DNA of 64,000 nt from Streptomyces sp. ISL-87 (lineage in GTDB: Bacteria > Actinomycetota > Actinomycetes > Streptomycetales > Streptomycetaceae), in NCBI RefSeq assembly GCF_018614095.1, contig NZ_JAGGOY010000001.1, positions 1 through 64,000 of the forward strand. Direction: 5' to 3'. Numbering within the stretch: position 1 is the first letter of the stretch; every line of letters begins with the position of its first letter. Made by a program: the position numbers and the translations under genes. Positions 37,220 through 46,006 of this stretch are shown here, piece by piece. A model generated the notes under the pieces. The model worked only from the letters and a program-made list of their open reading frames with translations, was not told the DNA's origin and did no database searches.

Positions 37220-38122
37220 CTAGGGCCGGCCGCCCAGCCGGGTGACGGCCGCCGCGGCCGTCCGGCACCCGGCCCGGGCGGCCTCCACCGGGTCCGCGCC
37301 CGCCAGCCGCGCCGCGAGGAAACCGCCGGTGAACGCGTCACCCGCGCCCGTGGAGTCCACCGCCTCCGCCGGTTCCGCCGCGACCTCCGCGGTGACCCGC
37401 CCCGCCTCGGCCACCAGCGCCCCGGCCGCGCCCCGGGTGACCACCACCAGCGGCACCCGCCGGCTCAGCTCCGCCGCCGCCCGGGCCGCCCCGGCCGGCT
37501 CCGGCAGCCCGGCCAGCAGCCGGGCTTCGTCCTCATTGGGCAGCAGTACGCCGATGCCCGCCACGGCATCGAGGAAGCGCCGAGGCCCCAGCTTCGCCAG
37601 GAATCCCGCCGAGGCCGGGTCCACGCTCACCGGCACCCCCCGCGCCCGCGCCGCCCGCAGCGCGACGAGGGCCAGCTCCCGGCTGCAGTCCGCGAAGAAC
37701 AGGTACCCGGAGAGGTGCAGATGGGCGACCCCGTCCAGCAGGGACGGCGCCCAGTCGGCGGGGGCGATCCGCAACGCGGCCGCGCTGTCGGTCAAGAAGG
37801 TCCGCTCCGCGTCCTTGCCGACCAGCGCCACCACTGTCGCGGTCGGCTCGGCCGGGTCGACCACCAGCCGCGGCCGCACCCCGGCGTCCACCAGCGCCCG
37901 CTCGTGCCAGCGCACCGTCTCGGCGCCCACCCGCGCGAGGAGGCGTACCTCCGCCGCCCCGGCGTGCGCGGCCCAGCAGGCCGCGTTGGCCCCGGAGCCG
38001 CCGGGCAGGGTGCGGATCCGGGCGGCCGTGTCGGTGGCCGGAGTCAGGGGCTCCGGGTGCACCGCCACCACATCCGTCACCACGTCCCCGACGACCAGCA
38101 GCGCTCCGGGCGGCGCGGTCAC
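37220..38122 (-). CDS. psuK: Pseudouridine kinase (PfkB family)
   Basis: 300 residues. PfkB/ribokinase fold: GDVVTDVVAVH at the start, GGSGANAACWAAHAGA near residue 41, and the C-terminal DSTGAGDAFTGGF (GAGD catalytic base) near 260. Its GTG overlaps the psuG stop by GTGA, so the two are co-translated. In pseudouridine degradation the kinase phosphorylates free pseudouridine and the glycosidase PsuG splits it into uracil and ribose 5-phosphate. The assignment rests on that pairing; the kinase alone could take other nucleosides. Confidence 0.88.
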   Translation of the reverse strand: MTAPPGALLVVGDVVTDVVAVHPEPLTPATDTAARIRTLPGGSGANAACWAAHAGAAEVRLLARVGAETVRWHERALVDAGVRPRLVVDPAEPTATVVALVGKDAERTFLTDSAAALRIAPADWAPSLLDGVAHLHLSGYLFFADCSRELALVALRAARARGVPVSVDPASAGFLAKLGPRRFLDAVAGIGVLLPNEDEARLLAGLPEPAGAARAAAELSRRVPLVVVTRGAAGALVAEAGRVTAEVAAEPAEAVDSTGAGDAFTGGFLAARLAGADPVEAARAGCRTAAAAVTRLGGRP

Positions 38123-39099
38123 GGCCGGGCCGCCCAGGCCCCCGCGATCCGGGCCCCGAGACGCACGTTGCCCCGTACCGCCGCCAGGTTGGCCTCCAGC
38201 GAGGCACCGCCGGTGGCCCGTACCAGGAACCCCAGCAGGAACGGAGTCACCGCCTGCCCCGTGATCCCCCGCTCCCGGCACTCCGCGAGGGCCTCGGCCA
38301 GGACCCGGTCGTGCAGCTCCGGATCCAACTGCTCCGCCTCGGCCACCGGATTGGCCACCAGCAGCGCCGACTCGACGCCGCCCAACCCGTCCTGAGCGGC
38401 CATCACCGCCGCAACCTCCTCCGGCCGGTGCACGGTCCAGTCCACCGGCTCGCCCGAGCTGGCCAGGTAGAACCCGGGGAAACGTTCCGTCCCGTAGCCG
38501 AGCACGCCCACCCCCAGCGTCTCCAGCCGCTGGAGGGTGGCCGGCACGTCCAGGATCGACTTCACCCCCGCGCACACCACCGTGATCCGCGTCCGCGCCA
38601 GCAGCGACAGGTCCGCCGACTCGTCCTGCGTCTGGGCCCACTCGCGGTGTACGCCGCCCAGCCCGCCCGTGGCGAAGACCCGCAGGCCGGCCCGCGCGGC
38701 CAGGAAGGCCGTCGCGGACACCGTCGTCGCCCCGGTCGCGCCCGTCGCGAGCGCGGGGGCCAGATCCCGGTGCCCGAGCTTGCGCACGCCCTCGCCGCCC
38801 GCGATCCGCTCCAGCTGCTCCTTGTCGAGGCCGGCGTACGCCACCCCGTCCACGACGGCGATCGTCGCCGGAACGGCCCCCTCCGACCGGACCAGCGCCT
38901 CCAGCTCCAGGCCCACCGCCAGATTGCGGGGGCGCGGCAGGCCGTGCGCGAGGATCGTGGACTCCAGGGCCACGACGGGCCGCCGCCGGGCGACCGCCTC
39001 GTGGACCTCTTCTGACAGGACCAACCCGCCGGACGCGGATGCGGATGCGGATGCGGACAGGGACGCGGATGCTCTGTGCTGTGGCATGTCCCCATCCAT
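38119..39099 (-). CDS. psuG: Pseudouridine-5'-phosphate glycosidase
   Basis: 326 residues. Family hallmarks: VVALESTILAHGLPRPRNL near residue 40, PATIAVVDG, VSATAFLAARAGLRVFATGGLGGVHR, and GTERFPGFYLASSGEPV, with later NPVAEAEQLD and TPFLLGFL. It cleaves the C-glycosidic bond of pseudouridine 5'-phosphate; manganese-dependent as a family. The first 20 or so residues are Ala/Ser repeats made by GCGGAT-type hexamers. ATG 39099 and ATG 39087 are both possible starts; neither has a strong Shine-Dalgarno. First gene of the psuG-psuK operon. Confidence 0.92.
   Translation of the reverse strand: MDGDMPQHRASASLSASASASASGGLVLSEEVHEAVARRRPVVALESTILAHGLPRPRNLAVGLELEALVRSEGAVPATIAVVDGVAYAGLDKEQLERIAGGEGVRKLGHRDLAPALATGATGATTVSATAFLAARAGLRVFATGGLGGVHREWAQTQDESADLSLLARTRITVVCAGVKSILDVPATLQRLETLGVGVLGYGTERFPGFYLASSGEPVDWTVHRPEEVAAVMAAQDGLGGVESALLVANPVAEAEQLDPELHDRVLAEALAECRERGITGQAVTPFLLGFLVRATGGASLEANLAAVRGNVRLGARIAGAWAARP
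39038..39073. repeat. Hexanucleotide repeat in the psuG 5' end
   Basis: Tandem GCGGAT units with a GGACAG interruption, encoding the alternating Ala-Ser tract near the PsuG N-terminus. In frame, so copy changes would lengthen or shorten the protein. Confidence 0.75.
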
Positions 39100-39346
39100 G
39101 GCACGGGATTCGCGCCCCCAAACGCGCTCCCCCACACTCCGGCGCGAACCTGTCCGACCAGCGTTCACCCGGCGCCCTCCCCGCACCCGCTGACGGCCCA
39201 GGACGTACGCGCCGCTCTGGCCGAAACCCGTAGGGTGCCGCGCCCCGGCGGCCTGCTCCGCTGGACAGGGTGACTCGTCCGCCGGGCCCGCGCTGGACGG
39301 TCTGACCGCCCCGCCGCGCGCGGCCCCCGGATTAGGCTGGCGCGCC

Positions 39347-39724
39347 ATGAGCACCAGTGATCACAGCGCAGCCCCCGCATCCTTCGCCGTCTCCGTACCG
39401 GACATCCCGGATGCCGAACTGGAGGCGGAGGAGCTCGATCCCGCGCAGATCGTCTCCGGCGAGCCCGTCGTGACCGGCAAGGTGCTGTGGGAGGCCGGGG
39501 ACGGCTCGCAGATCCGCGGGATCTGGCAGATCACCCCCGGCGTGGTCACCGACACCGAGGCCAACGAGCTGTTCGTCGTGGTCAGCGGCCGCGCCACCAT
39601 CGAGGTCGAGGGCGGCGCGACCCTGGAGGTGGGTCCCGGATCGGCGTGTGTGCTGCGGGAGGGCGACAAGACCACCTGGACCGTGCACGAAACGCTCCGC
39701 AAGGCCTACCACATCAGCTACTGA
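39347..39724 (+). CDS. Cupin-domain protein (DUF861 type)
   Basis: 125 residues. GDGSQIRGIWQITPGVVTDTEANELFVVVSGRATIEVEGG is the cupin_3 (DUF861) pattern: W-x-x-x-PG then a Glu-rich metal-free-looking second motif, ending in LRKAYHISY. Such proteins often bind small acids; the ligand is unknown. TAGGCT precedes the ATG by 8 nt with no Shine-Dalgarno, suggesting a leaderless mRNA. The gene ends a base from the convergent MFS gene. Confidence 0.82.
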   Translation: MSTSDHSAAPASFAVSVPDIPDAELEAEELDPAQIVSGEPVVTGKVLWEAGDGSQIRGIWQITPGVVTDTEANELFVVVSGRATIEVEGGATLEVGPGSACVLREGDKTTWTVHETLRKAYHISY

Positions 39725-39725
39725 C

Positions 39726-41033
39726 TCAGCCGCTGAGCGCCTCGCCGGCCGCCTTCGCGGGGACGGGGTGCCGGCGCGCGGTGAACAGGGCGAGCGCCGC
39801 CATCGGCAGCAGCAGCGTGGCGCCGATCGCGTTGAGCCAGCCGTAGCCCGCCTGGGACATGACCAGGCCGGCGGCGGCGCCGCCCAGGCCCGCGGCCGTG
39901 TTCATCGTGAGGTCGCTCAGGCCCTGGACGGCGGCCCGCGCGGCCTGCGGCACCGAGTCGGTGAGCAGCGCCGAGCCGGAGACCATGCCGGCCGACCAGC
40001 CGAGGCCCAGCAGGAACAGACCGAGGGCGCTCTGGCCGTGGTTCGGCCCGGCCGTCCCGGCGAGCAGGGCGGCGACCGACAGCAGCCCGGCCGCCAGCCC
40101 GATCACCGACAGGCGGCCCAGCCGGTCCGCGAGCCACCCCATGACCGGCGAGAAGGCGAACATGCCCGCGATGTGGCCGCTGATCACCAGGCCGACGAGT
40201 TCCAGCCCGGCGCCGTGGTGGCCCAGGTCGACCGGGGTCATCACCATGATCGAGACCATCGTGGTGTGTGACACCGCGACGGTGACCAGGGCGAGCCGGG
40301 CCCGCGGGGCGGCCTTGACGGCGGCCAGCCCGGCGCGCAGCGAGCGGCCCGCGCGGGTCTGCTCCTCGGGCCCGGCCAGCGCCCGGGCCGTCAGCAGCGG
40401 GTCCGGCCGCAGGAGTACGGCGATCAGCGCGCCCGTGAGCAGGAAGACGGCGCCGGCCCACACGAAGGGGCCCGCCGTCTCGGGTATCGAGGTGCCGGCG
40501 AAACTGCGGCTGGCCGGGGCGGAGAGGTTCGGGCCGAGCACCGCGCCGAGCGTGGAGGCCCACACGACGACGGAGATCGCCCGGGCCCGGCGGTCCGGGG
40601 CGGCCAGGTCGGCGGCGGCGAACCGGGCCTGGAGGTTGGCGGAGGAGGCGGCTCCGAAGGCGGCCATGCCGAGCATCAGCAGCGGGAAGCTCTTGATCGC
40701 GGCGGCGAGTACGACGGTGGCCGCGCCGGCCGCGCCGATCGCGTACGCCAGGACCAGTCCGGGCCGGCGCCCCCGCGCGGTCATCAGCGCGGCCAGGGGC
40801 AGCGAGAGCAGGGCGGTGCCGATCACCGCGGCGGTGGAGGCGAAGCCGGACAGCGACTCGGTGCCGCTGACCTGGGTCGCCAGCACGGGGGCCAGGGCGA
40901 TGCTGATGGGCACGCCGAGGCCGCCCAGCATCTGGCTGGCGATCAGCACCCCGGAGATGCGCCGCTGGAGCCGGGGCAGTTCCGCCAGGTCGAGCGGTGG
41001 CGCCGGGCGGTCGGTGCCGGGCGCGGCGCTCAC
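39726..41033 (-). CDS. Major facilitator superfamily transporter
   Basis: 435 residues, about twelve hydrophobic helices. A cytoplasmic RRxG-type loop (TARGRRPGLV) follows helix 3, and a second (ADRLGRLSVIG) follows helix 8. The acidic residues expected in the first helices of drug-H+ antiporters are not obvious, so the substrate is open. The GTG start has GGGGAGG 6 nt upstream. Divergent-free: the next gene upstream is ogt on the same strand. Confidence 0.88.
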   Translation of the reverse strand: MSAAPGTDRPAPPLDLAELPRLQRRISGVLIASQMLGGLGVPISIALAPVLATQVSGTESLSGFASTAAVIGTALLSLPLAALMTARGRRPGLVLAYAIGAAGAATVVLAAAIKSFPLLMLGMAAFGAASSANLQARFAAADLAAPDRRARAISVVVWASTLGAVLGPNLSAPASRSFAGTSIPETAGPFVWAGAVFLLTGALIAVLLRPDPLLTARALAGPEEQTRAGRSLRAGLAAVKAAPRARLALVTVAVSHTTMVSIMVMTPVDLGHHGAGLELVGLVISGHIAGMFAFSPVMGWLADRLGRLSVIGLAAGLLSVAALLAGTAGPNHGQSALGLFLLGLGWSAGMVSGSALLTDSVPQAARAAVQGLSDLTMNTAAGLGGAAAGLVMSQAGYGWLNAIGATLLLPMAALALFTARRHPVPAKAAGEALSG

Positions 41034-41195
41034 GCCGTACCTCCCCGTCGCGGGTGCGGGGAGCGGCGTACGGGCGCGGCGATGCCGGGGGCGGCAGGAG
41101 TAGTCACCGCGGCAGTTTCGCACCCCTTACCGCGCGGCGGAACCGTATAACAGCCCCCACCCGCCCCGCCCCTCCCGGCGCTCGGGAAGGCGCTG

Positions 41196-41285
41196 GCCAG
41201 AACAGGCGCTGGTCAGAACAGGCCCCGGTCAGAACAGGCCCCGGTCAGAACAGGCCCCGGTCAGAACAGGCCCCGGTCAGAACAG
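41196..41285. repeat. 16-bp tandem repeat, about five and a half copies, over the ogt stop
   Basis: Units GTCAGAACAGGCCCCG start at 41212, 41228, 41244, 41260 and (partial) 41276, with a variant at 41196. The last copy contains the ogt stop codon and final residues. Confidence 0.92.
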
Positions 41286-41840
41286 CGGCTGCGGCAGTAC
41301 GCCCTCCAGCGCCAGCAGGATCCGCTTGGTCTCCACCCCACCGCCGAAGCCCCCGATGCCGCCGTTGTTCTCCACGACCCGGTGGCAGGCCACCACCAGC
41401 GGCAGCGGATTCGACCCCATGGCATTGCCCACCGCCTGGGCGGCGCCCGGCTGCCCGACGCGGGCGGCCAGCTCCCCGTACCCGACGACCGCCCCGTACG
41501 GCACGGAGCGGTCCAGCTCCAGCAGCACCTGGCGGTTGAAGCCGGAGCTGAGCCGCCAGTCCAGGGGCAGGTCGAAACGCTTCAGGGAGCCGGCGAAGTA
41601 CGCGGCCAGCTGGCGTATCGGCTCGGCCAGCAGCACCTCCTCGCCCGGGGCCGGACGCCACGCGTCGGCGCCGAGCCGGGAGATCAGCGAGCCGATCATC
41701 CTCTCGACCCGGTCGGGCCCGGCATGGAACTCGACCCGGACCAGACCCTCGGGGGTCGCGGCCAGGAGCAGGGGACCGACATCGCTGGCGACGACGGTCC
41801 ATTCGAGATGCGGCCCGCGGGGCCGCTCGGTGCTGTCCAC
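41277..41840 (-). CDS. ogt: Methylated-DNA--protein-cysteine methyltransferase (Ogt-type)
   Basis: 187 residues. Active-site block LPLVVACHRVVENNG near residue 145 (Cys accepts the alkyl group; the usual PCHRV has Ala before Cys here), followed by GGIGGFGGGVETKRILLALEG. Residues 95-140 (FNRQVLLELDRSVPYGAVVGYGELAARVG) form the helix-turn-helix that binds DNA. It repairs O6-methylguanine. GTG 41840 has no good Shine-Dalgarno, and a PafBC-type motif ends 6 nt before it. The stop codon lies in a 16-bp minisatellite. Confidence 0.92.
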   Translation of the reverse strand: MDSTERPRGPHLEWTVVASDVGPLLLAATPEGLVRVEFHAGPDRVERMIGSLISRLGADAWRPAPGEEVLLAEPIRQLAAYFAGSLKRFDLPLDWRLSSGFNRQVLLELDRSVPYGAVVGYGELAARVGQPGAAQAVGNAMGSNPLPLVVACHRVVENNGGIGGFGGGVETKRILLALEGVLPQPLF

Positions 41841-41846
41841 CCGTCC

Positions 41847-41869
41847 ACGGTACGGCTCACCGCTGACAG
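41847..41869 (-). promoter_or_regulatory. PafBC-type DNA-damage promoter motif, ogt
   Basis: On the minus strand: CTGTCAGCGG (41869-41860), spacer TGAGCCG, then TACCGT (41852-41847), 6 nt before the ogt GTG. One base differs from the other four copies within the conserved block. Confidence 0.55.
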
Positions 41870-41896
41870 GGCCGCTCCCGTGCCGGCCCGCGGTGG

Positions 41897-42826
41897 TCAG
41901 AACCCGCCAACCGCCTCCCGTACGACATCGGGGGCGTTGGAAATGATGCCGTCCACCCCCATGTCCTGCACCTTCCGGGCGGTCGCCGGGTCGTCCACGA
42001 TCCAGGTGTCCACCTCCATGGCCTTGCCGTGGGCGCCCGAAGTGCGGTGCACCGCCGCCACCCAGTCGGCCGAGATCGTGGTGTGCCACGGGTTGATCCG
42101 GTCGGTGAAGGCTGCGTACCGCGGCAGATCGGCCACCGTGGGCGTACCCAGGAAGGCCGTCACCAGGTCCGGGCGCAGGCTGTGTACGACGCGGACGGAG
42201 TCGGCGCTGAAGCTCTGCACCACCAGCCTGCGCGCCACGTGCCGCTCATCGAGCCAGCCGGCCGCGTCCAGCACGTCGAGGGTCTGCTCCTCGATCCCCG
42301 GGTAGAGCTCGGGCTTCTTGATCTCCAGGAGCAGCCGCTGCCGGTTCATCTGTACCCGGGCGAGGTACTGCCGCAGGGTCGGCACCCGCGCGCCCGTGAA
42401 CTCCTCGTCGAACCAGCTGCCCGCGTCCAGCCGGGCGATCTCCGCCGCCGTGAAGTCCTTGACCCGCCAGGGCGAGCGGTTCGGGAAGACCTGCTCGACA
42501 TCGGTCGTACGGGACAGGGTGTCGTCGTGGATCACCACCAGCTCGCCGTCCTTGGTGCGCTGGACGTCGTTCTCGACCCAGTCGAAACCGAGCCGCATCG
42601 CGAGGTCGATCGATTCGAGCGTGTTCTCCGGCGCGTACGCCGAAGCCCCCCGGTGGGCGTACACGACGGGGGTCGAGAGCCAGGGGAGGGCGCCAGAACC
42701 GGCGCCAGGACCGGTGGCGGGACCGGAGGCGGGACCGGTGGCGGCCGAGGAGGCCGTCCCGCCCAGCACGGTGAGGGTGAATCCCAGGAACGCGGCGGCG
42801 GCCGCGGCGGCGGGTCGGACGTACAT
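41897..42826 (-). CDS. Secreted glycerophosphodiester phosphodiesterase
   Basis: 309 residues. A cleavable signal peptide (FLGFTLTVLGGTASS), a Gly/Pro/Thr linker, then GDPD domain: YAHRGASAYAPENTLESIDLAMRLG near residue 57 (HRG and ENT metal-binding residues), VENDVQRTKDGELVVIHDDTLSRTT, and LLLEIKKPELY. It hydrolyses glycerophosphodiesters to glycerol 3-phosphate, likely for phosphate or teichoic-acid scavenging outside the cell. GAGGAG precedes the ATG. Divergent from uvrB. Confidence 0.92.
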   Translation of the reverse strand: MYVRPAAAAAAAFLGFTLTVLGGTASSAATGPASGPATGPGAGSGALPWLSTPVVYAHRGASAYAPENTLESIDLAMRLGFDWVENDVQRTKDGELVVIHDDTLSRTTDVEQVFPNRSPWRVKDFTAAEIARLDAGSWFDEEFTGARVPTLRQYLARVQMNRQRLLLEIKKPELYPGIEEQTLDVLDAAGWLDERHVARRLVVQSFSADSVRVVHSLRPDLVTAFLGTPTVADLPRYAAFTDRINPWHTTISADWVAAVHRTSGAHGKAMEVDTWIVDDPATARKVQDMGVDGIISNAPDVVREAVGGF

Positions 42827-43053
42827 GTGCGTTCTCCTCGGGTCGGGAACCCTGTTCCTGCGTCAGACGGGGGCGGAACGACAGACGTTGTGGCGATGCG
42901 GTTCACAGCGGGACCTATACGGCGATCATGCGGTTGAAGATCACCGAGACGCCACCGAACTACGACAAACGGACCGGAAAGGAGGAAATTCGCCCCGCCC
43001 CCCGGACCAGCGGGAGCCGCCGGAGCCCCGCGAGGGCGCGCGAGGAGACGTGC

Positions 43054-43076
43054 GTGTCAGTGGGGGGTCGTACGGT
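43054..43076 (+). promoter_or_regulatory. PafBC-type DNA-damage promoter motif, uvrB
   Basis: GTGTCAGTGG at 43054-43063, a 7-nt spacer, then TACGGT at 43071-43076. The uvrB ATG follows 6 nt later with no Shine-Dalgarno. Confidence 0.65.
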
Positions 43077-43082
43077 TGAGTC

Positions 43083-45269
43083 ATGCGGCCCGTATCGAAG
43101 ATCGAACGCACGGTGGCGCCTTTCGAGGTCGTCAGCTCCTACCAGCCCAGCGGCGACCAGCCGACGGCCATCGCCGAGCTGGAGAAGCGCATCCGTGCAG
43201 GTGAGAAGGACGTCGTCCTGCTGGGCGCGACCGGCACAGGCAAGTCGGCCACCACGGCCTGGATGATCGAGAAGCTCCAGCGCCCCACCCTGGTGATGGC
43301 GCCGAACAAAACCCTCGCCGCCCAGCTGGCCAACGAGTTCCGCGAGCTCCTGCCGAACAACGCCGTCGAGTACTTCGTCTCGTACTACGACTACTACCAG
43401 CCCGAGGCCTACGTTCCGCAGTCGGACACGTACATCGAGAAGGACTCCTCGGTCAACGAGGAGGTGGAGCGGCTGCGCCACTCCGCGACCAACTCGCTGC
43501 TGACCCGGCGCGACGTCATCGTCGTCGCCTCCGTGTCCTGCATCTACGGCCTCGGCACCCCGCAGGAGTACGTCGACCGGATGGTCTCCCTCAAGGTCGG
43601 CGAGGAGATCGACCGGGACCAGCTGCTGCGCCGCTTCGTCGACATCCAGTACACCCGCAACGACGTGGCCTTCACCCGGGGCACCTTCCGGGTGCGCGGC
43701 GACACCATCGAGATCTTCCCCGTCTACGAGGAACTGGCCGTCCGCATCGAGATGTTCGGCGACGAGATCGAGGCCCTCTCCACCCTGCACCCGCTGACCG
43801 GCGAGGTCATCAGCGAGGACCGCGAGCTGTACGTCTTCCCCGCCAGCCACTACGTCGCCGGCCCCGAGCGCATGGAGAAGGCGGTCCGCGGCATCGAGGC
43901 CGAGCTCGCCGAACGCCTGGCCGAGCTGGAGAAGCAGGGCAAGATGCTGGAGGCGCAGCGGCTGCGCATGCGCACCACGTACGACCTGGAGATGATGCGT
44001 CAGATCGGCTCCTGCTCCGGTATCGAGAACTACTCGCTGCACATGGACGACCGTGAGCGGGGCTCCGCGCCCAACACCCTCATCGACTACTTCCCCGAGG
44101 ACTTCCTCCTAGTCATCGACGAGTCGCACGTCACCGTCCCGCAGATCGGCGCGATGTACGAGGGCGACGCCTCGCGCAAGCGGACCCTGGTCGACCACGG
44201 CTTCCGGCTGCCGTCGGCGCTCGACAACCGGCCGCTGAAGTGGGAGGAGTTCCAGGAGCGGATCGGTCAGACCGTCTACCTGTCGGCCACCCCCGGAAAG
44301 TACGAGCTCTCGCGCGGCAAGGGCTTCGTCGAGCAGATCATCCGCCCCACCGGCCTCATCGACCCCGAAGTGGTGGTCAAGCCGACCGAGGGTCAGATCG
44401 ACGACCTGGTGCACGAGATCCGGCAGCGCACCGAGAAGGACGAGCGGGTCCTGGTCACCACCCTGACCAAGAAGATGGCCGAGGACCTCACGGACTACTT
44501 CCTGGAGCTCGGCATCCAGGTCCGCTACCTGCACAGCGACGTGGACACCCTGCGCCGCATCGAGCTGCTGCGCGAGCTGCGGGCGGGCGAGTACGACGTC
44601 CTGGTCGGCATCAACCTGCTGCGCGAGGGCCTCGACCTGCCCGAGGTGTCGCTGGTGGCGATCCTCGACGCCGACAAGGAGGGCTTCCTGCGCTCCGGGA
44701 CCTCCCTGATCCAGACCATCGGCCGCGCGGCGCGCAACGTCTCCGGCCAGGTCCACATGTACGCGGACAAGATGACCCCGGCGATGGAGAAGGCCATCGA
44801 CGAGACCAACCGGCGCCGGGAGAAGCAGATCGCGTACAACACGGCCAACGGGATCGACCCGCAGCCGCTGCGCAAGAAGATCAACGACATCGTCGCCACC
44901 ATCGCCCGCGAGGAGCTGGACACCGAGGAGCTGCTCGGGACCGGGTACCGGCAGGGGAAGGACGGCAAGGGCGCCAAGGCGCCGGTGCCCGCCCTCGGCC
45001 TCGGCGGCACGGCGGCCCACGGCGCGGCGGCCCACGGCAAGGCGGGCGGCAGGGGCGCCAAGGCCGCCAAGGGGGCCAAGGGTGCCAAGGCCGTCGAGGT
45101 GCTCACGGACCGGCCGGCCGAGGAACTGGCCGCGCTGATCGAGCAGATGACCGAACGGATGCGGGGCGCCGCGGCCGAGCTGCAATTCGAGGTCGCGGCC
45201 CGGATCCGGGACGAGGTGAGCGAGTTGAAGAAGGAGCTTCGGCAGATGAGGGAAGCGGGCCTCGCCTGA
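43083..45269 (+). CDS. uvrB: Excinuclease ABC subunit B
   Basis: 728 residues. Walker [11 protein letters not shown] at 46-55; the aromatic beta-hairpin [14 protein letters not shown] near 100 that inserts into damaged [12 protein letters not shown] near 343; helicase motifs V/VI region [15 protein letters not shown] and [11 protein letters not shown]; and a C-terminal UVR coiled-coil domain ([39 protein letters not shown]). An Ala/Gly/Lys spacer before the UVR domain (about 635-680) is longer than in E. coli. It verifies damage handed over by UvrA and recruits UvrC. Leaderless start with a damage-promoter motif. Confidence 0.97.
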   Translation: MRPVSKIERTVAPFEVVSSYQPSGDQPTAIAELEKRIRAGEKDVVLLGATGTGKSATTAWMIEKLQRPTLVMAPNKTLAAQLANEFRELLPNNAVEYFVSYYDYYQPEAYVPQSDTYIEKDSSVNEEVERLRHSATNSLLTRRDVIVVASVSCIYGLGTPQEYVDRMVSLKVGEEIDRDQLLRRFVDIQYTRNDVAFTRGTFRVRGDTIEIFPVYEELAVRIEMFGDEIEALSTLHPLTGEVISEDRELYVFPASHYVAGPERMEKAVRGIEAELAERLAELEKQGKMLEAQRLRMRTTYDLEMMRQIGSCSGIENYSLHMDDRERGSAPNTLIDYFPEDFLLVIDESHVTVPQIGAMYEGDASRKRTLVDHGFRLPSALDNRPLKWEEFQERIGQTVYLSATPGKYELSRGKGFVEQIIRPTGLIDPEVVVKPTEGQIDDLVHEIRQRTEKDERVLVTTLTKKMAEDLTDYFLELGIQVRYLHSDVDTLRRIELLRELRAGEYDVLVGINLLREGLDLPEVSLVAILDADKEGFLRSGTSLIQTIGRAARNVSGQVHMYADKMTPAMEKAIDETNRRREKQIAYNTANGIDPQPLRKKINDIVATIAREELDTEELLGTGYRQGKDGKGAKAPVPALGLGGTAAHGAAAHGKAGGRGAKAAKGAKGAKAVEVLTDRPAEELAALIEQMTERMRGAAAELQFEVAARIRDEVSELKKELRQMREAGLA

Positions 45270-45347
45270 CCAGGAGGCGGTCAGTAGTGTGGGGCCACAG
45301 CCACAGGCACACGCTGCCTGAGGGTGGCTATGGAGAGGGGACAGCGC

Positions 45348-45926
45348 GTGACGGTCAACATGACCAAGGGTCAGGCCATCAGTCTGCAGAAGGCGGACGG
45401 GGGCACGCTGACCGCGGTCCGGATGGGCCTCGGCTGGCAGGCGGCGAAGCGGCGTGGGCTGTTCGGCTCGCGGACCCGGGAGATCGACCTGGACGCGTCG
45501 GCGGTTCTCTTCGCCGACAAGCAGCCCGTGGACGTCGTGTTCTTCCGGCACCTCCAGAGCGACGACGGCTCGGTCCGGCACACCGGTGACAACCTCGTCG
45601 GCGGTGTCGGGCAGGGCGGGGACGACGAGGCGATCCTCGTCGACCTCCAGCGCGTGCCGGTGCACATCGACCAGATCGTCTTCACGGTGAACTCGTTCAC
45701 CGGCCAGACGTTCCAGGAGGTGCAGAACGCGTTCTGCCGCATCGTCGACGAGACCAACGGCCAGGAGCTGGCCCGCTACACCCTGGACGGCGGCGGCCAG
45801 TACACCGCGCAGATCATGGCGAAGGTGTCCCGCTCCGGCGCCGGCTGGCAGATGACGGCCCTCGGCAACCCGGCCAACGGCCGGACCTTCCAGGACCTGA
45901 TGCCGGCGATCCTGCCGCACCTGTAA
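45348..45926 (+). CDS. TerD family protein
   Basis: 192 residues from GTG 45348 (GGAGAGGGG 7 nt upstream). TerD fold: MTKGQAISLQKADGGTLTAVRMGLGW, acidic calcium-binding loops DLDASAVLF and FFRHLQSDDGSVRHTGDN, then VHIDQIVFTVNSFTGQTFQEVQNAFCRIVD. TerD proteins bind calcium and take part in tellurite and general stress response. It stands as the first of three Ter genes (TerD, TerD fusion, TerC). Confidence 0.9.
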   Translation: MTVNMTKGQAISLQKADGGTLTAVRMGLGWQAAKRRGLFGSRTREIDLDASAVLFADKQPVDVVFFRHLQSDDGSVRHTGDNLVGGVGQGGDDEAILVDLQRVPVHIDQIVFTVNSFTGQTFQEVQNAFCRIVDETNGQELARYTLDGGGQYTAQIMAKVSRSGAGWQMTALGNPANGRTFQDLMPAILPHL

Positions 45927-45969
45927 GACGCAACGCGCCTGTAAGTAGCAACGCACCTGTAAGAAGCAC
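45921..45969. repeat. 18-bp tandem repeat after terD
   Basis: CTGTAAGACGCAACGCGC then CTGTAAGTAGCAACGCAC and a partial CTGTAAGAAGCAC. The first copy includes the TerD stop codon. It fills the gap to the TerD-fusion gene. Confidence 0.75.
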
Positions 45970-46006
45970 GGAACAACAGCACAAGGGCACGGGGGAGGGC
46001 TGCACG

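Noticed and set aside
41196..41285. Possible CRISPR array
   Set aside because: The 16-bp units are contiguous with no spacers, so it is a minisatellite.
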